NCBI RefSeq assembly: GCF_004570575.1
Contig: NZ_SPPD01000004.1
Span: 62,001 to 126,000, forward strand
DNA length: 64,000 nt
DNA from: Streptococcus cuniculi
GTDB lineage: Bacteria > Bacillota > Bacilli > Lactobacillales > Streptococcaceae
Reading direction: 5' to 3'
A model generated the notes under the pieces. That model saw only the letters and a program-made list of their open reading frames with translations. It did no database searches and had not been told where the DNA came from. A program made the position numbers and the translations under genes. Below, one piece after another: positions 56,392 through 64,000 of this stretch (position 1 is its first letter; each line of letters begins with the position of its first letter).

Positions 56392-57228
56392 ATGAAAAAA
56401 ACAATCGTTTATTTAACAACTCTATTATCCGTCTGTTTTGTCTGTTTCTCCTTTGTTCAGCATGCAGCAGCAACCACCTATATTAGCGAGGGTGAATTCT
56501 ATTTGGATGAAACCACCGTACCCCAAGGAAAAATAGTGGTCGGACAATCTGGGCAAATCCGTCCATTACAAGATGGACCGTTGAAAGATTTTCAACAACC
56601 CTATCATTATAGCTTGAGTTCAGAATCGTCTAGGACTGCGCTAGAAATCGATGATACGGGTCATTGGAAAGCAGTCGGAACAGGTAAAGTGAGATTAAAT
56701 GTTTATTTAAATGATTTCTCAGACCAGTTTCGTGCTGATATGAAAAAGTATGATATTGGATTTAGGACAGGCCCTACTGGTTTGAATCCCACAATAGGCT
56801 ACCTACAAGTATTTGATATCGAAGTTGTCCCACCAACTAGCCCTGTGTATCGTCTTTATCACCCTGATTTAAAGGTACATCTCTATACCACTGATGAAAA
56901 TGAATTTCGTATCCTCGGTAATCGTGGCTGGAATCAAGAAGGACAAGCATGGACGACAAACAATGCGACAGGCACTCCAGTCTACCGTCTCTACCAACCC
57001 GATTTAAAGGTACACCTCTATACCATGGATAAAAATGAATATGCCGTCCTTGCGACTCGTGGTTGGAATCAAGAAGGCGAAGCCTATAAATCAAGCGGTA
57101 GCACTCCAGTCTATCGTCTCTACCACTCAGGCATTAAAAAACACCTCTACACCAGAGATGCCAACGAGAAAAACGTCCTCTCTACCCGCGGTTGGAGGTA
57201 TGAGGGAGTTGCTTGGAATGTAGAGTAA
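56392..57228 (+). CDS. secreted protein with three YRLY (DUF5648-like) repeats
   Basis: 278 residues. Signal peptide MKKTIVYLTTLLSVCFVCFSFVQHAAA. Residues 30-145 form an unknown domain, possibly Ig-like (GHWKAVGTGKVRLNVYLNDF). Then three repeats of about 42 residues beginning YRLYHPDLKVHLYTTDENE and ending GWNQEGQAW. The last repeat is nearly identical to the end of the upstream protease gene. No sorting signal or enzyme motif; the repeats may bind cell-surface or glycan targets. Confidence 0.75.
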   Translation: MKKTIVYLTTLLSVCFVCFSFVQHAAATTYISEGEFYLDETTVPQGKIVVGQSGQIRPLQDGPLKDFQQPYHYSLSSESSRTALEIDDTGHWKAVGTGKVRLNVYLNDFSDQFRADMKKYDIGFRTGPTGLNPTIGYLQVFDIEVVPPTSPVYRLYHPDLKVHLYTTDENEFRILGNRGWNQEGQAWTTNNATGTPVYRLYQPDLKVHLYTMDKNEYAVLATRGWNQEGEAYKSSGSTPVYRLYHSGIKKHLYTRDANEKNVLSTRGWRYEGVAWNVE

Positions 57229-57274
57229 ATCATATCAGGCTTCCTCGTTTCTTGCATGGAAATGAGTCATATGA

Positions 57275-57324
57275 AAAACACTCCTGTTCAAACATCTAGC
57301 CTTAGCTAGAAACAGGAGTGTTTT
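57275..57324. terminator. bidirectional terminator between convergent genes
   Basis: AAAACACTCCTGTT pairs with AACAGGAGTGTTTT. It serves the plus-strand secreted protein and the minus-strand galU. Confidence 0.85.
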
Positions 57325-57369
57325 GATTGAGATAAACAAGGTTATGTCTGAAAGCAGATCTGTTTTTCT

Positions 57370-58269
57370 TTATTTTTGCTCTTCTAATTTTTTGCCAAGT
57401 GTGATGAGGTATTGTTTCAAATCATCTTTCACTTGCGGATGCTGTAGGGCATAGTCAATCGAGGTTTTCATGAAACCAAATTTATCTCCAACATCGTAAC
57501 GGTTCCCCTTAAATTCGCGGGCAAATACGCGTTGGGTTTTGTTGAGCGTGTCAATCGCATCTGTCAACTGAATTTCATTTCCTGCTCCCGGTGCTTGATT
57601 TTCCAAAATATCAAAGATTTCTGGAGTAAGGAGATAGCGACCGATGATAGCGAGGTCAGATGGTGCGTCCTCAGGCGCAGGTTTTTCGACAAAGGTATCG
57701 ACGCTATAGAGACCGTTGATGCCTTCGCCCTGTGGCGCAATAACCCCATAGGCTGATACTTCCTCGTGAGGCACAGGCATGACCGCAATGGTGGAAGCGT
57801 GTGTCTTTTCATAGTCGTTCATCAATTGCTTGGTGAGCGGAGTTGCAGTTTTAGTGGTAATGTCCATCAAGTCATCCCCTAACATGACAACGAAGGGCTC
57901 GTTTCCGACAAAGGCCTTGGCCTGTAAAACGGCATCTCCCAAACCACGTGGATGACTTTGGCGGATGAAATGCAAGCGAATACCTGTTGTTTCATCTACC
58001 AATCTAAGAAGGTCATTTTTTCCTTTTTCTTTGAGATTGTATTCCAGTTCAAAATTGGAGTCAAAGTGGTCTTCAATGGAGCGCTTTGATTTTCCGGTAA
58101 CCACTAGGATGTCTTCAATTCCTGAAGCAAGGGCTTCTTCTACAATGAATTGAATGGTTGGTTTGTCCACAATCGGCAACATTTCTTTTGCCAAGGCTTT
58201 CGTAGCGGGCAGGAAGCGGGTCCCTAACCCAGCTGCTGGAATCACGGCTTTTCTAACTTTTTTTGTCAT
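57370..58269 (-). CDS. galU: UTP-glucose-1-phosphate uridylyltransferase
   Basis: 299 residues from the second ATG after AAGGAG (codon ATG ACA). Nucleotidyltransferase signature [26 protein letters not shown], then [21 protein letters not shown] and FVEKP. It makes UDP-glucose for glycolipids, capsule and wall polymers. Follows gpsA by 10 bases on the same strand. Confidence 0.96.
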   Translation of the reverse strand: MTKKVRKAVIPAAGLGTRFLPATKALAKEMLPIVDKPTIQFIVEEALASGIEDILVVTGKSKRSIEDHFDSNFELEYNLKEKGKNDLLRLVDETTGIRLHFIRQSHPRGLGDAVLQAKAFVGNEPFVVMLGDDLMDITTKTATPLTKQLMNDYEKTHASTIAVMPVPHEEVSAYGVIAPQGEGINGLYSVDTFVEKPAPEDAPSDLAIIGRYLLTPEIFDILENQAPGAGNEIQLTDAIDTLNKTQRVFAREFKGNRYDVGDKFGFMKTSIDYALQHPQVKDDLKQYLITLGKKLEEQK

Positions 58270-58279
58270 ATTCATCTCC

Positions 58280-59296
58280 TTAGGACCACTCATTTTCCTG
58301 ACGGAATTCACTAGACATGATATGTTTGATGGCTTCTTCGATACTAGCCCCTTGGTAGATGACGCTGTAAATGGCTTGGGTAATCGGCATATAAACGCCC
58401 AGCTCTTGGGCTAGTTCATAGGCAACCTTAGTTGTTGAAATTCCCTCAATGACCATGCCCATATTGCGTTCAATATCTTCCAACTTTTCACCGCGTCCGA
58501 GCTGATCTCCTGCTCGCCAGTTTCGGGAATGGACGGAGGTTCCTGTGACAATGAGGTCCCCCACCCCAGACAGACCGCTATAGGTAAGAGGGTTAGCGCC
58601 CATTTCAACCCCTAGGCGGGTGATTTCGGTCAGTCCACGAGCGATAATGGCTGCCTTGGCATTGTCACCATAGCCCAGCCCGTGAAGGGCACCTGCTCCC
58701 ACTGCGATGATATTTTTAAGCGCCCCAGCTGTTTCAACCCCGATGACATCGTTATTGGTATAGAGGCGGAAGTAGTGGTTGCTAAAGAGGGTTTGGACAT
58801 ACTGGGCTGTTTCCATGTCTTTAGATGCCGCTGAGATGAGGGTTAAGTCACGGATAATGGTTTCCTCCGCATGACTTGGCCCTGATACGACGACCACCTC
58901 GCTACGAAGTGCAACAGGAATTTCTTCTTCTAAGACGGTGGATAGACGCTTGTGGCTTTCAGGTTCTAGCCCCTTGGAAGCGTGCATGACCACTACCTTG
59001 TGGTCCAGCGTTTCAGCGACTTGCTTGGCCACCAAACGCATGACCTTGGTCGGTACGACCAAGAGGACAGCATCTACCCCGTTGAGGGCTTCGCTTAATT
59101 CCTTGTAAGCCTTGATGGCAGGGTCTAGGACGATGTCTTTGAAATAGCGTTTGTTGGTGTGGAATTGGTTGATTTCATCGATTTGCTCAGGGACATTTCC
59201 CCAGATTCGCACTTCGTGACCATTATCATTAAGGACTTGTGATAGGGCTGTTCCCCATGATCCTGGGCCGAGAACGGCGATTTTTTGTTTGTTCAT
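58280..59296 (-). CDS. gpsA: NAD(P)H-dependent glycerol-3-phosphate dehydrogenase
   Basis: 338 residues. [22 protein letters not shown] (NAD site), [24 protein letters not shown] and catalytic Lys region [31 protein letters not shown]. It reduces dihydroxyacetone phosphate for phospholipid synthesis. The gpsA-galU pair is conserved in streptococci. Confidence 0.96.
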   Translation of the reverse strand: MNKQKIAVLGPGSWGTALSQVLNDNGHEVRIWGNVPEQIDEINQFHTNKRYFKDIVLDPAIKAYKELSEALNGVDAVLLVVPTKVMRLVAKQVAETLDHKVVVMHASKGLEPESHKRLSTVLEEEIPVALRSEVVVVSGPSHAEETIIRDLTLISAASKDMETAQYVQTLFSNHYFRLYTNNDVIGVETAGALKNIIAVGAGALHGLGYGDNAKAAIIARGLTEITRLGVEMGANPLTYSGLSGVGDLIVTGTSVHSRNWRAGDQLGRGEKLEDIERNMGMVIEGISTTKVAYELAQELGVYMPITQAIYSVIYQGASIEEAIKHIMSSEFRQENEWS

Positions 59297-59556
59297 ATTA
59301 CTTCCTCTCTTTGGGACTAATCAGTATCTCCATTCTATCATATTTATGAAAAATTTGCATGAGGCATTCGGTTTCTACTGATGTAAAAAGGATTGAAAAC
59401 TCGCTTCAAATATGATACCATGAGAGGTATTATTCATTGTATAGTGAATTGAATAAAGATTAGGATATCGTTCAGTCGCTGTGATGAACGCCAGTCCTAT
59501 CTGCAGCTCCTTGCCTTGTCCTATTCCTTGAACAATCTACTATAAAAGGAGACGAT

Positions 59557-61266
59557 ATGTTAATCAAAGCGATTATGAAATACAAATGGTATGCCTTGGG
59601 CTCCATATGTATGGTCATTTTATATGTTAGTAGTAGCTTGTTGCAGCCTCGTTTTTTACAAAGTGTCTTAGCGGCTGTAGCAGAAAACAACCAAGCAGGC
59701 ATCTATCAGCTTGGCGGCTGGTTGCTGGGGATTGCGGGGCTGGGTCTGTTTGCAGGAGCCATCAATACGGTCCTTGCAGCCTACATTGCCCAGTCTGTAT
59801 CTGCAGATTTGCGAGAGAGTATGTTCAAAAAAATCCAGACCTTTTCCTATGCCAATATTGAGGAATTTAATGCAGGAAATCTGGTTGTGCGCATGACCAA
59901 TGACATTTCTCAGGTGCAAAATTTGCTCATGATGTCCTTTCAGGTCTTGCTTCGTTTGCCCTTGATGTTTACAGGCGGCGTTGTCTTTGCCATCATGACC
60001 ATGCCTTCCTTGTGGTGGATTGTGCTGTTGATGATTGTCTTGATTGGTGCCACTATGGCGGTAATTATGGGGATTATGGTGCCTCGTTTTGGGCGCTTCC
60101 AGCAACTGGTCGATAAGATTAATGCCATTGCCAAGGAAAATCTCCGCGGTGTACGGGTGGTCAAATCCTTTGTGCAAGAGAAAAATCAGGCGGAAAAATT
60201 TGAAAAAGTCTCGGATGACTTGCTGGATTTGAACCTCTTTATCGGGCGTGGTTTTTCCTTTTTAGAACCCGTGTTTATCTTGATTTCCTACCTTGCCATC
60301 TATGCGGCCATTTACTCGGTATATGGCATGTTGGGTCACAATCCAGAAGCGATCAATAAACTGGCTTCTTTTAACACCTATCTGATTCAAATTATGTTTG
60401 CGATTATCATGGTTGGCTTTATGGGAAGTAATGCCAGTCGTGCTATGATTTCTATCCGTCGGATCAATGAAGTCCTTACAGCAGAGCCGGCCTTGGCTTA
60501 TCAAGATGTGCCAGACCAAGAATTGACAGGAACGATTCGATTTGACCATGTGACCTTCACCTATCCAAAAGATGAGCAGCCGACCTTGAAAGACATTAGT
60601 TTTGAGATTGAAGCAGGTCAAATGGTCGGTGTAGTCGGGGCAACGGGCGCAGGAAAATCAACGCTAGCCCAGCTCATTCCACGCTTGTTTGATCCTCAAG
60701 AAGGGCGGATTGAAATTGGCGGTGTGGACATTAAGACGGTCAGTCAATCCACTCTACGTCAGACTGTATCGATTATTTTGCAAAAGGCGATTCTCTTTTC
60801 AGGAACCATTGCCTCTAATATTCGTCAGGGTAAGCAAAATGCGGATGATACTGAATTAGAACGTGCCGCACGGATTGCGCAGGCCATGGAGTTTATCCAC
60901 CGCATGCCAGACCGCTACCAAAGTGATGTCGAAGAACGGGGAAATAATTTCTCAGGTGGTCAGAAACAGCGGATGTCGATTGCCCGCGGTCTCGTAGCCA
61001 ATCCTAAAATTTTGATTTTAGACGATTCCACATCAGCCCTTGATGCCAAGTCGGAAAAATTGGTTCAAGAAGCCTTGAATAAAGACTTGAAGGGGACAAC
61101 AACCATTATCATTGCCCAGAAGATTTCTTCAGTAGTCAAGGCCGATACGATTTTGGTCTTGGATGAGGGACGTTTGATTGGACAAGGTACTCATAAAGAA
61201 TTGGTAGCGACCAACAGCGTCTATCGGGATATTTTTGAAACCCAGAAAGGAAAGGAGGCCGAGTAG
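59557..61266 (+). CDS. heterodimeric ABC exporter, subunit with degenerate ATPase site (PatA/SatA-like)
   Basis: 569 residues: six-helix membrane domain (1-320) fused to an ATPase domain. Walker A VVGATGAGKSTLAQ, signature NNFSGGQKQRMSIARG, Walker B ILILDDSTSALD with Asp in place of the catalytic Glu, and IIIAQKIS where the switch His is Gln. This asymmetry is typical of one half of heterodimeric exporters. Together with the next gene it resembles pneumococcal PatA/PatB and S. suis SatA/SatB fluoroquinolone pumps. The stop abuts the next start. Confidence 0.87.
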   Translation: MLIKAIMKYKWYALGSICMVILYVSSSLLQPRFLQSVLAAVAENNQAGIYQLGGWLLGIAGLGLFAGAINTVLAAYIAQSVSADLRESMFKKIQTFSYANIEEFNAGNLVVRMTNDISQVQNLLMMSFQVLLRLPLMFTGGVVFAIMTMPSLWWIVLLMIVLIGATMAVIMGIMVPRFGRFQQLVDKINAIAKENLRGVRVVKSFVQEKNQAEKFEKVSDDLLDLNLFIGRGFSFLEPVFILISYLAIYAAIYSVYGMLGHNPEAINKLASFNTYLIQIMFAIIMVGFMGSNASRAMISIRRINEVLTAEPALAYQDVPDQELTGTIRFDHVTFTYPKDEQPTLKDISFEIEAGQMVGVVGATGAGKSTLAQLIPRLFDPQEGRIEIGGVDIKTVSQSTLRQTVSIILQKAILFSGTIASNIRQGKQNADDTELERAARIAQAMEFIHRMPDRYQSDVEERGNNFSGGQKQRMSIARGLVANPKILILDDSTSALDAKSEKLVQEALNKDLKGTTTIIIAQKISSVVKADTILVLDEGRLIGQGTHKELVATNSVYRDIFETQKGKEAE

Positions 61267-63030
61267 ATGAAAACAGCACGTTTTTTGGGGAGCTATTTTA
61301 AACAATTCAAAGTATCCTTTGTCATTATCTTTCTAGCGATTCTCCTTTCGACCAGCATGCAGGTCATCGCTCCTGTCTATATGGGAAAAGCGGTGACAGA
61401 GTTGACAGAGTTGGCGCAGAAAATGGCAGCAGGCGACATCATCGATGCGGGGATCTTTTTTGCCACCTTGCGGAGTTTATTGGTGGCGGTGGTTCTGATG
61501 GCAGCGAGTGCGGTGACTTACGCTCTCTTGTTTACTAGAATCATTTCCCAATCGACCAACCAGATGCGTAAAGGCTTGTTTGGCAAATTGGAGCGCTTGA
61601 CTGTCCGCTTCTTTGATCAACATCAAGACGGGGAGATTCTTTCTCGTTTTACATCCGATTTGGACAATATCCAAAATGCCTTTAACATGTCCTTGACAAC
61701 GGTGGTAACTCAGTCGGTACTCTATATCGGAATTGTCATCATGATGTTTATCCAAAACAGTAAAATGGCGCTTGTCGTGGTAGCGACGAGTCCGATTGCC
61801 TTCCTCTTTCTGATATTTATTATCCGCATGTCACGAAAATATACGGATTTACAACAAAAAGAGGTCGGGCAGTTGAATGCTTATATGGATGAGCACATCT
61901 CAGGACAGAAGGCCATTATCGTTCAGGGCTTGCAAGAGCAGGTCATCGAAGGCTTTATGGAGCGTAATGCCAAGGTGCGAAAAGCCACTTTTAAGGGGCG
62001 TATTTTCTCAGGAATGCTCTTTCCGGTGATGAATGGTTTGAGCTTGGTCAATACAGCCATCGTGATTTTTGTAGGCTCTACCATTGCCTTGTCTGATCGT
62101 TACTTGTCAACAGCAGCAGCCTTGGGCTTAGTGGTCACCTTCGTCCAATATTCCCAACAATACTACCAGCCTTTGATGCAGGTCGCATCAAGCTGGGCGG
62201 AGATGCAACTAGCCTTTACGGGTGCGCACAGGATTCAGGAGATGTTTGATGAACCAGAGGAAATCCGTCCGCAACACGCGCCGGCTTTTACACAATTGAC
62301 AGACAAGGTCGAGATTGATCAGGTTGATTTCAGTTATGTGTCTGGAAAACCAATCTTGAAACAGGTCAGTATTACCGCACCTAAGGGGCAGATGACAGCC
62401 GTTGTCGGGCCGACCGGGTCTGGAAAAACGACCATTATGAACTTGCTCAATCGTTTCTACGATGTAGACGGAGGAAGCATCCGTTTTGACGGGGTCGATA
62501 TTCGGGAATTTGACCTAGATAGCCTTCGTCAGAATGTCGGGATTGTCTTGCAGGAATCTGTCCTCTTTTCAGGAACGATCCGGGATAATATCGCCTTTGG
62601 AGCAGGAGATGTTTCGCAGGAAATGGTGGAAACCGCTGCACGGGCGACCCATATCCACGACTTTATCATGAGCCTGCCAGATGCTTATGACACCTATGTC
62701 GACGATGAAAACAATGTCTTTTCAACAGGACAGAAACAGCTGATTTCAATCGCGCGTACCCTGTTGACGGACCCGCAAATTTTAATCCTAGACGAAGCGA
62801 CGTCCAATGTGGATACCGTGACAGAAGCCAAGATCCAGTCTGCCATGGAAACAATTGCAGCAGGCCGCACCAGTTTTGTCATTGCCCATCGCTTGAAAAC
62901 GATTCTCAATGCCGACCAGATTGTCGTTTTAAAAGACGGAGAAGTCATCGAGCAAGGCAGTCACCACGAGCTGCTCAAACTCGGTGGATTCTACGCAGAG
63001 TTATACCACAATCAGTTTGTATTTGAATAG
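61267..63030 (+). CDS. heterodimeric ABC exporter, second subunit (PatB/SatB-like)
   Basis: 587 residues, starting right after the first subunit stop. Membrane domain then ATPase: [15 protein letters not shown], signature reads [15 protein letters not shown] (Thr for Gly), Walker [13 protein letters not shown] with catalytic Glu and FVIAHRLKT with switch His. It supplies catalytic Glu and His while the partner supplies a canonical signature, giving one active composite site. Confidence 0.87.
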   Translation: MKTARFLGSYFKQFKVSFVIIFLAILLSTSMQVIAPVYMGKAVTELTELAQKMAAGDIIDAGIFFATLRSLLVAVVLMAASAVTYALLFTRIISQSTNQMRKGLFGKLERLTVRFFDQHQDGEILSRFTSDLDNIQNAFNMSLTTVVTQSVLYIGIVIMMFIQNSKMALVVVATSPIAFLFLIFIIRMSRKYTDLQQKEVGQLNAYMDEHISGQKAIIVQGLQEQVIEGFMERNAKVRKATFKGRIFSGMLFPVMNGLSLVNTAIVIFVGSTIALSDRYLSTAAALGLVVTFVQYSQQYYQPLMQVASSWAEMQLAFTGAHRIQEMFDEPEEIRPQHAPAFTQLTDKVEIDQVDFSYVSGKPILKQVSITAPKGQMTAVVGPTGSGKTTIMNLLNRFYDVDGGSIRFDGVDIREFDLDSLRQNVGIVLQESVLFSGTIRDNIAFGAGDVSQEMVETAARATHIHDFIMSLPDAYDTYVDDENNVFSTGQKQLISIARTLLTDPQILILDEATSNVDTVTEAKIQSAMETIAAGRTSFVIAHRLKTILNADQIVVLKDGEVIEQGSHHELLKLGGFYAELYHNQFVFE

Positions 63031-63062
63031 ATAAAACAGCACCTCTAGCAGTGCTGTTTTAT
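63031..63062. terminator. terminator after the ABC exporter genes
   Basis: ATAAAACAGCAC-CTCTAGCA-GTGCTGTTTTAT is a strong hairpin with A/T flanks. Confidence 0.85.
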
Positions 63063-63082
63063 CAATGTTTCAACGAAGTTTT

Positions 63083-63157
63083 CTATCCCACCAACATGAC
63101 TAACAGAATAGAGCCGAAAATGGAAAGAGCAATGAAAATGTTTTTTAGTGTCCACAA
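63083..63157 (-). CDS. possible 24-residue membrane peptide
   Basis: A TTG at 63157 lies seven bases after GGAGAG and opens a 24-codon frame. After the initiator the peptide is WTLKNIFIALSIFGSILLV, then MLVG and stop: a single hydrophobic helix with one Lys near the start. TATACT upstream could be a -10, divergent from dut. No homology was recognised; chance coding is possible. Confidence 0.35.
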   Translation of the reverse strand: MWTLKNIFIALSIFGSILLVMLVG

Positions 63158-63241
63158 TTTTTATCTCTCCATCCTTTTTCATCATTTTTTACGAATATAT
63201 AGTATAATGGTAGATAACAATTAGACTTTTAGGAGACAGAC

Positions 63242-63685
63242 ATGAAGCGACGTGGATTTGAATTGGTATCGCAATTTACAGATGAGGGCTTGTTGCCAAA
63301 GCGTGAGACAGCGCATGCAGCGGGTTATGATTTGAAAGTAGCAGAGCGCATCGAGCTTGCACCGGGTGAGATTAAGCTGGTGCCAACGGGGGTAAAAGCT
63401 TATATGCAAGAGGGCGAGGTTCTCTATCTTTACGACCGTTCATCCAATCCGCGCAAGAAAGGTCTGGTCTTGATCAACTCGGTTGGGGTCATTGATGTCG
63501 ATTACTATGGTAACCCTGCCAATGAAGGGCATATTTTTGCCCAAATGCACAATATCACCAATGAGACCGTCATACTTGAAGTTGGCGAGCGGATTGTGCA
63601 GGCTGTGTTTGCGCCCTTCTTACTGGCAGATGGTGATGAGGCGACTGGCACCCGCACAGGCGGTTTTGGCTCAACGGGGAACTAA
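63242..63685 (+). CDS. dut: deoxyuridine 5'-triphosphate nucleotidohydrolase
   Basis: 147 residues. dUTPase motifs in order: AGYDLKVAERIEL, YDRSSNPRKKGLVL, NSVGVIDVDYYGNPANEG, GERIVQAVFAPF and RTGGFGSTG. It hydrolyses dUTP to dUMP. The dut-radA order is conserved in streptococci. TATAAT about 40 bases upstream. Confidence 0.95.
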   Translation: MKRRGFELVSQFTDEGLLPKRETAHAAGYDLKVAERIELAPGEIKLVPTGVKAYMQEGEVLYLYDRSSNPRKKGLVLINSVGVIDVDYYGNPANEGHIFAQMHNITNETVILEVGERIVQAVFAPFLLADGDEATGTRTGGFGSTGN

Positions 63686-63687
63686 AG

Positions 63688-64000
63688 ATGGCGAAGAAAA
63701 AAGCAACCTTTATCTGTCAGAACTGTGACTATCATTCTCCTAAATACTTGGGGCGTTGCCCCAATTGCGGAGCTTGGTCGTCTTTTGTAGAGGAGATTGA
63801 AGTCGCAGAAGTCAAAAATGCTCGCGTGTCTTTGATAGGAGAAAAAACCAAGCCCGTCAAGCTCAACCAAGTGACTTCTATCAATGTCGCGCGCACTGAA
63901 ACGGACATGGCAGAGTTTAACCGCGTGCTCGGTGGGGGTGTGGTGCCAGGAAGTCTAGTTCTGATTGGTGGTGATCCAGGAATTGGGAAATCGACCCTGC
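63688..64000 (+). CDS. radA: DNA repair protein RadA, N-terminal part
   Basis: Start ATG at 63688, two bases after dut. Four-Cys zinc finger FICQNCDYHSPKYLGRCPNCGAW, then EFNRVLGGGVVPGSLVLIGGDPGIGKSTL (Walker A) at the window edge. RadA is a helicase for branch migration in recombination and natural transformation. The gene is cut by the end of the window. Confidence 0.95.
   Translation, partial: MAKKKATFICQNCDYHSPKYLGRCPNCGAWSSFVEEIEVAEVKNARVSLIGEKTKPVKLNQVTSINVARTETDMAEFNRVLGGGVVPGSLVLIGGDPGIGKSTL

Noticed and set aside
58154-58414. 86-codon plus-strand frame over galU/gpsA
   Set aside because: Antisense shadow of two conserved genes.
1-64000. tRNA or rRNA genes
   Set aside because: No cloverleaf with a GGTTCRANNCC arm or rRNA-like segment was noticed by eye; a tRNA scan would be decisive.

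Overview
The window looks like a low-GC streptococcal chromosome. The main signs are pgi, xfp, galU, gpsA, dut and radA of firmicute type, the dapH/dapL N-acetyl lysine pathway, a BOX-like repeat (including the core targeted by BOX-PCR primers), many BglG/PRD regulators and catabolite (cre-like) operators. A Streptococcus suis-like species is plausible, but the species cannot be fixed from the sequence alone.

Layout. 1-1060 is mobile-element debris: the 3' end of a group II intron and a decayed IS630-family transposase. 1110-6285 holds a formate/nitrite channel, an S41-type protease, a TetR/CDF metal-efflux pair flanked by an intact LOG gene and a broken copy of its 3' end, and a mazG-like gene. 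6286-10010 is an accessory strip: an RDD membrane protein, a frameshifted ABC-F gene, an ABC exporter fragment and an RHS/LysM fragment. pgi follows at 10121.

11534-49052 is a large carbohydrate block. It holds: (a) a glucitol-type PTS operon with no classical polyol-phosphate dehydrogenase, carrying instead a COG4091-like oxidoreductase, a class II aldolase, a triosephosphate-isomerase-like protein and a YjbQ protein under a SorC regulator (11700-18707); (b) a full L-ascorbate pathway ulaABCDEF plus a PRD regulator, with ulaG as a separate unit sharing the same operator; (c) relBE; (d) a decayed type VII secretion effector/immunity cluster (28607-30367); (e) xfp phosphoketolase; (f) a galactitol PTS operon with two medium-chain dehydrogenases; (g) tkt; (h) a classical sorbitol operon (sorbitol-6-phosphate dehydrogenase, GutR, GutM, EIIC, EIIB, EIIA) followed by a frameshifted transaldolase. 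Products of these routes (xylulose-5-phosphate, fructose-6-phosphate, triose phosphates) feed xfp, tkt and pgi, so the block is metabolically coherent. Cre-like sites precede most units.

49200-57228 carries cytoplasmic PASTA proteins, a lipoprotein, dapH-dapL, 5-formyl-THF cyclo-ligase, a rhomboid protease, and two secreted proteins sharing a triplicated YRLY-type repeat, one of them a frameshifted V8-like protease. 57370-64000 is conserved core: galU and gpsA (minus strand), a heterodimeric ABC exporter, dut and the start of radA.

A family of mosaic hairpin repeats recurs in intergenic gaps of the carbohydrate block. Several accessory genes are broken by single-base changes in homopolymer tracts while all core genes are intact. 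The best candidate for something undescribed is the polyol PTS operon at 11700-18707.
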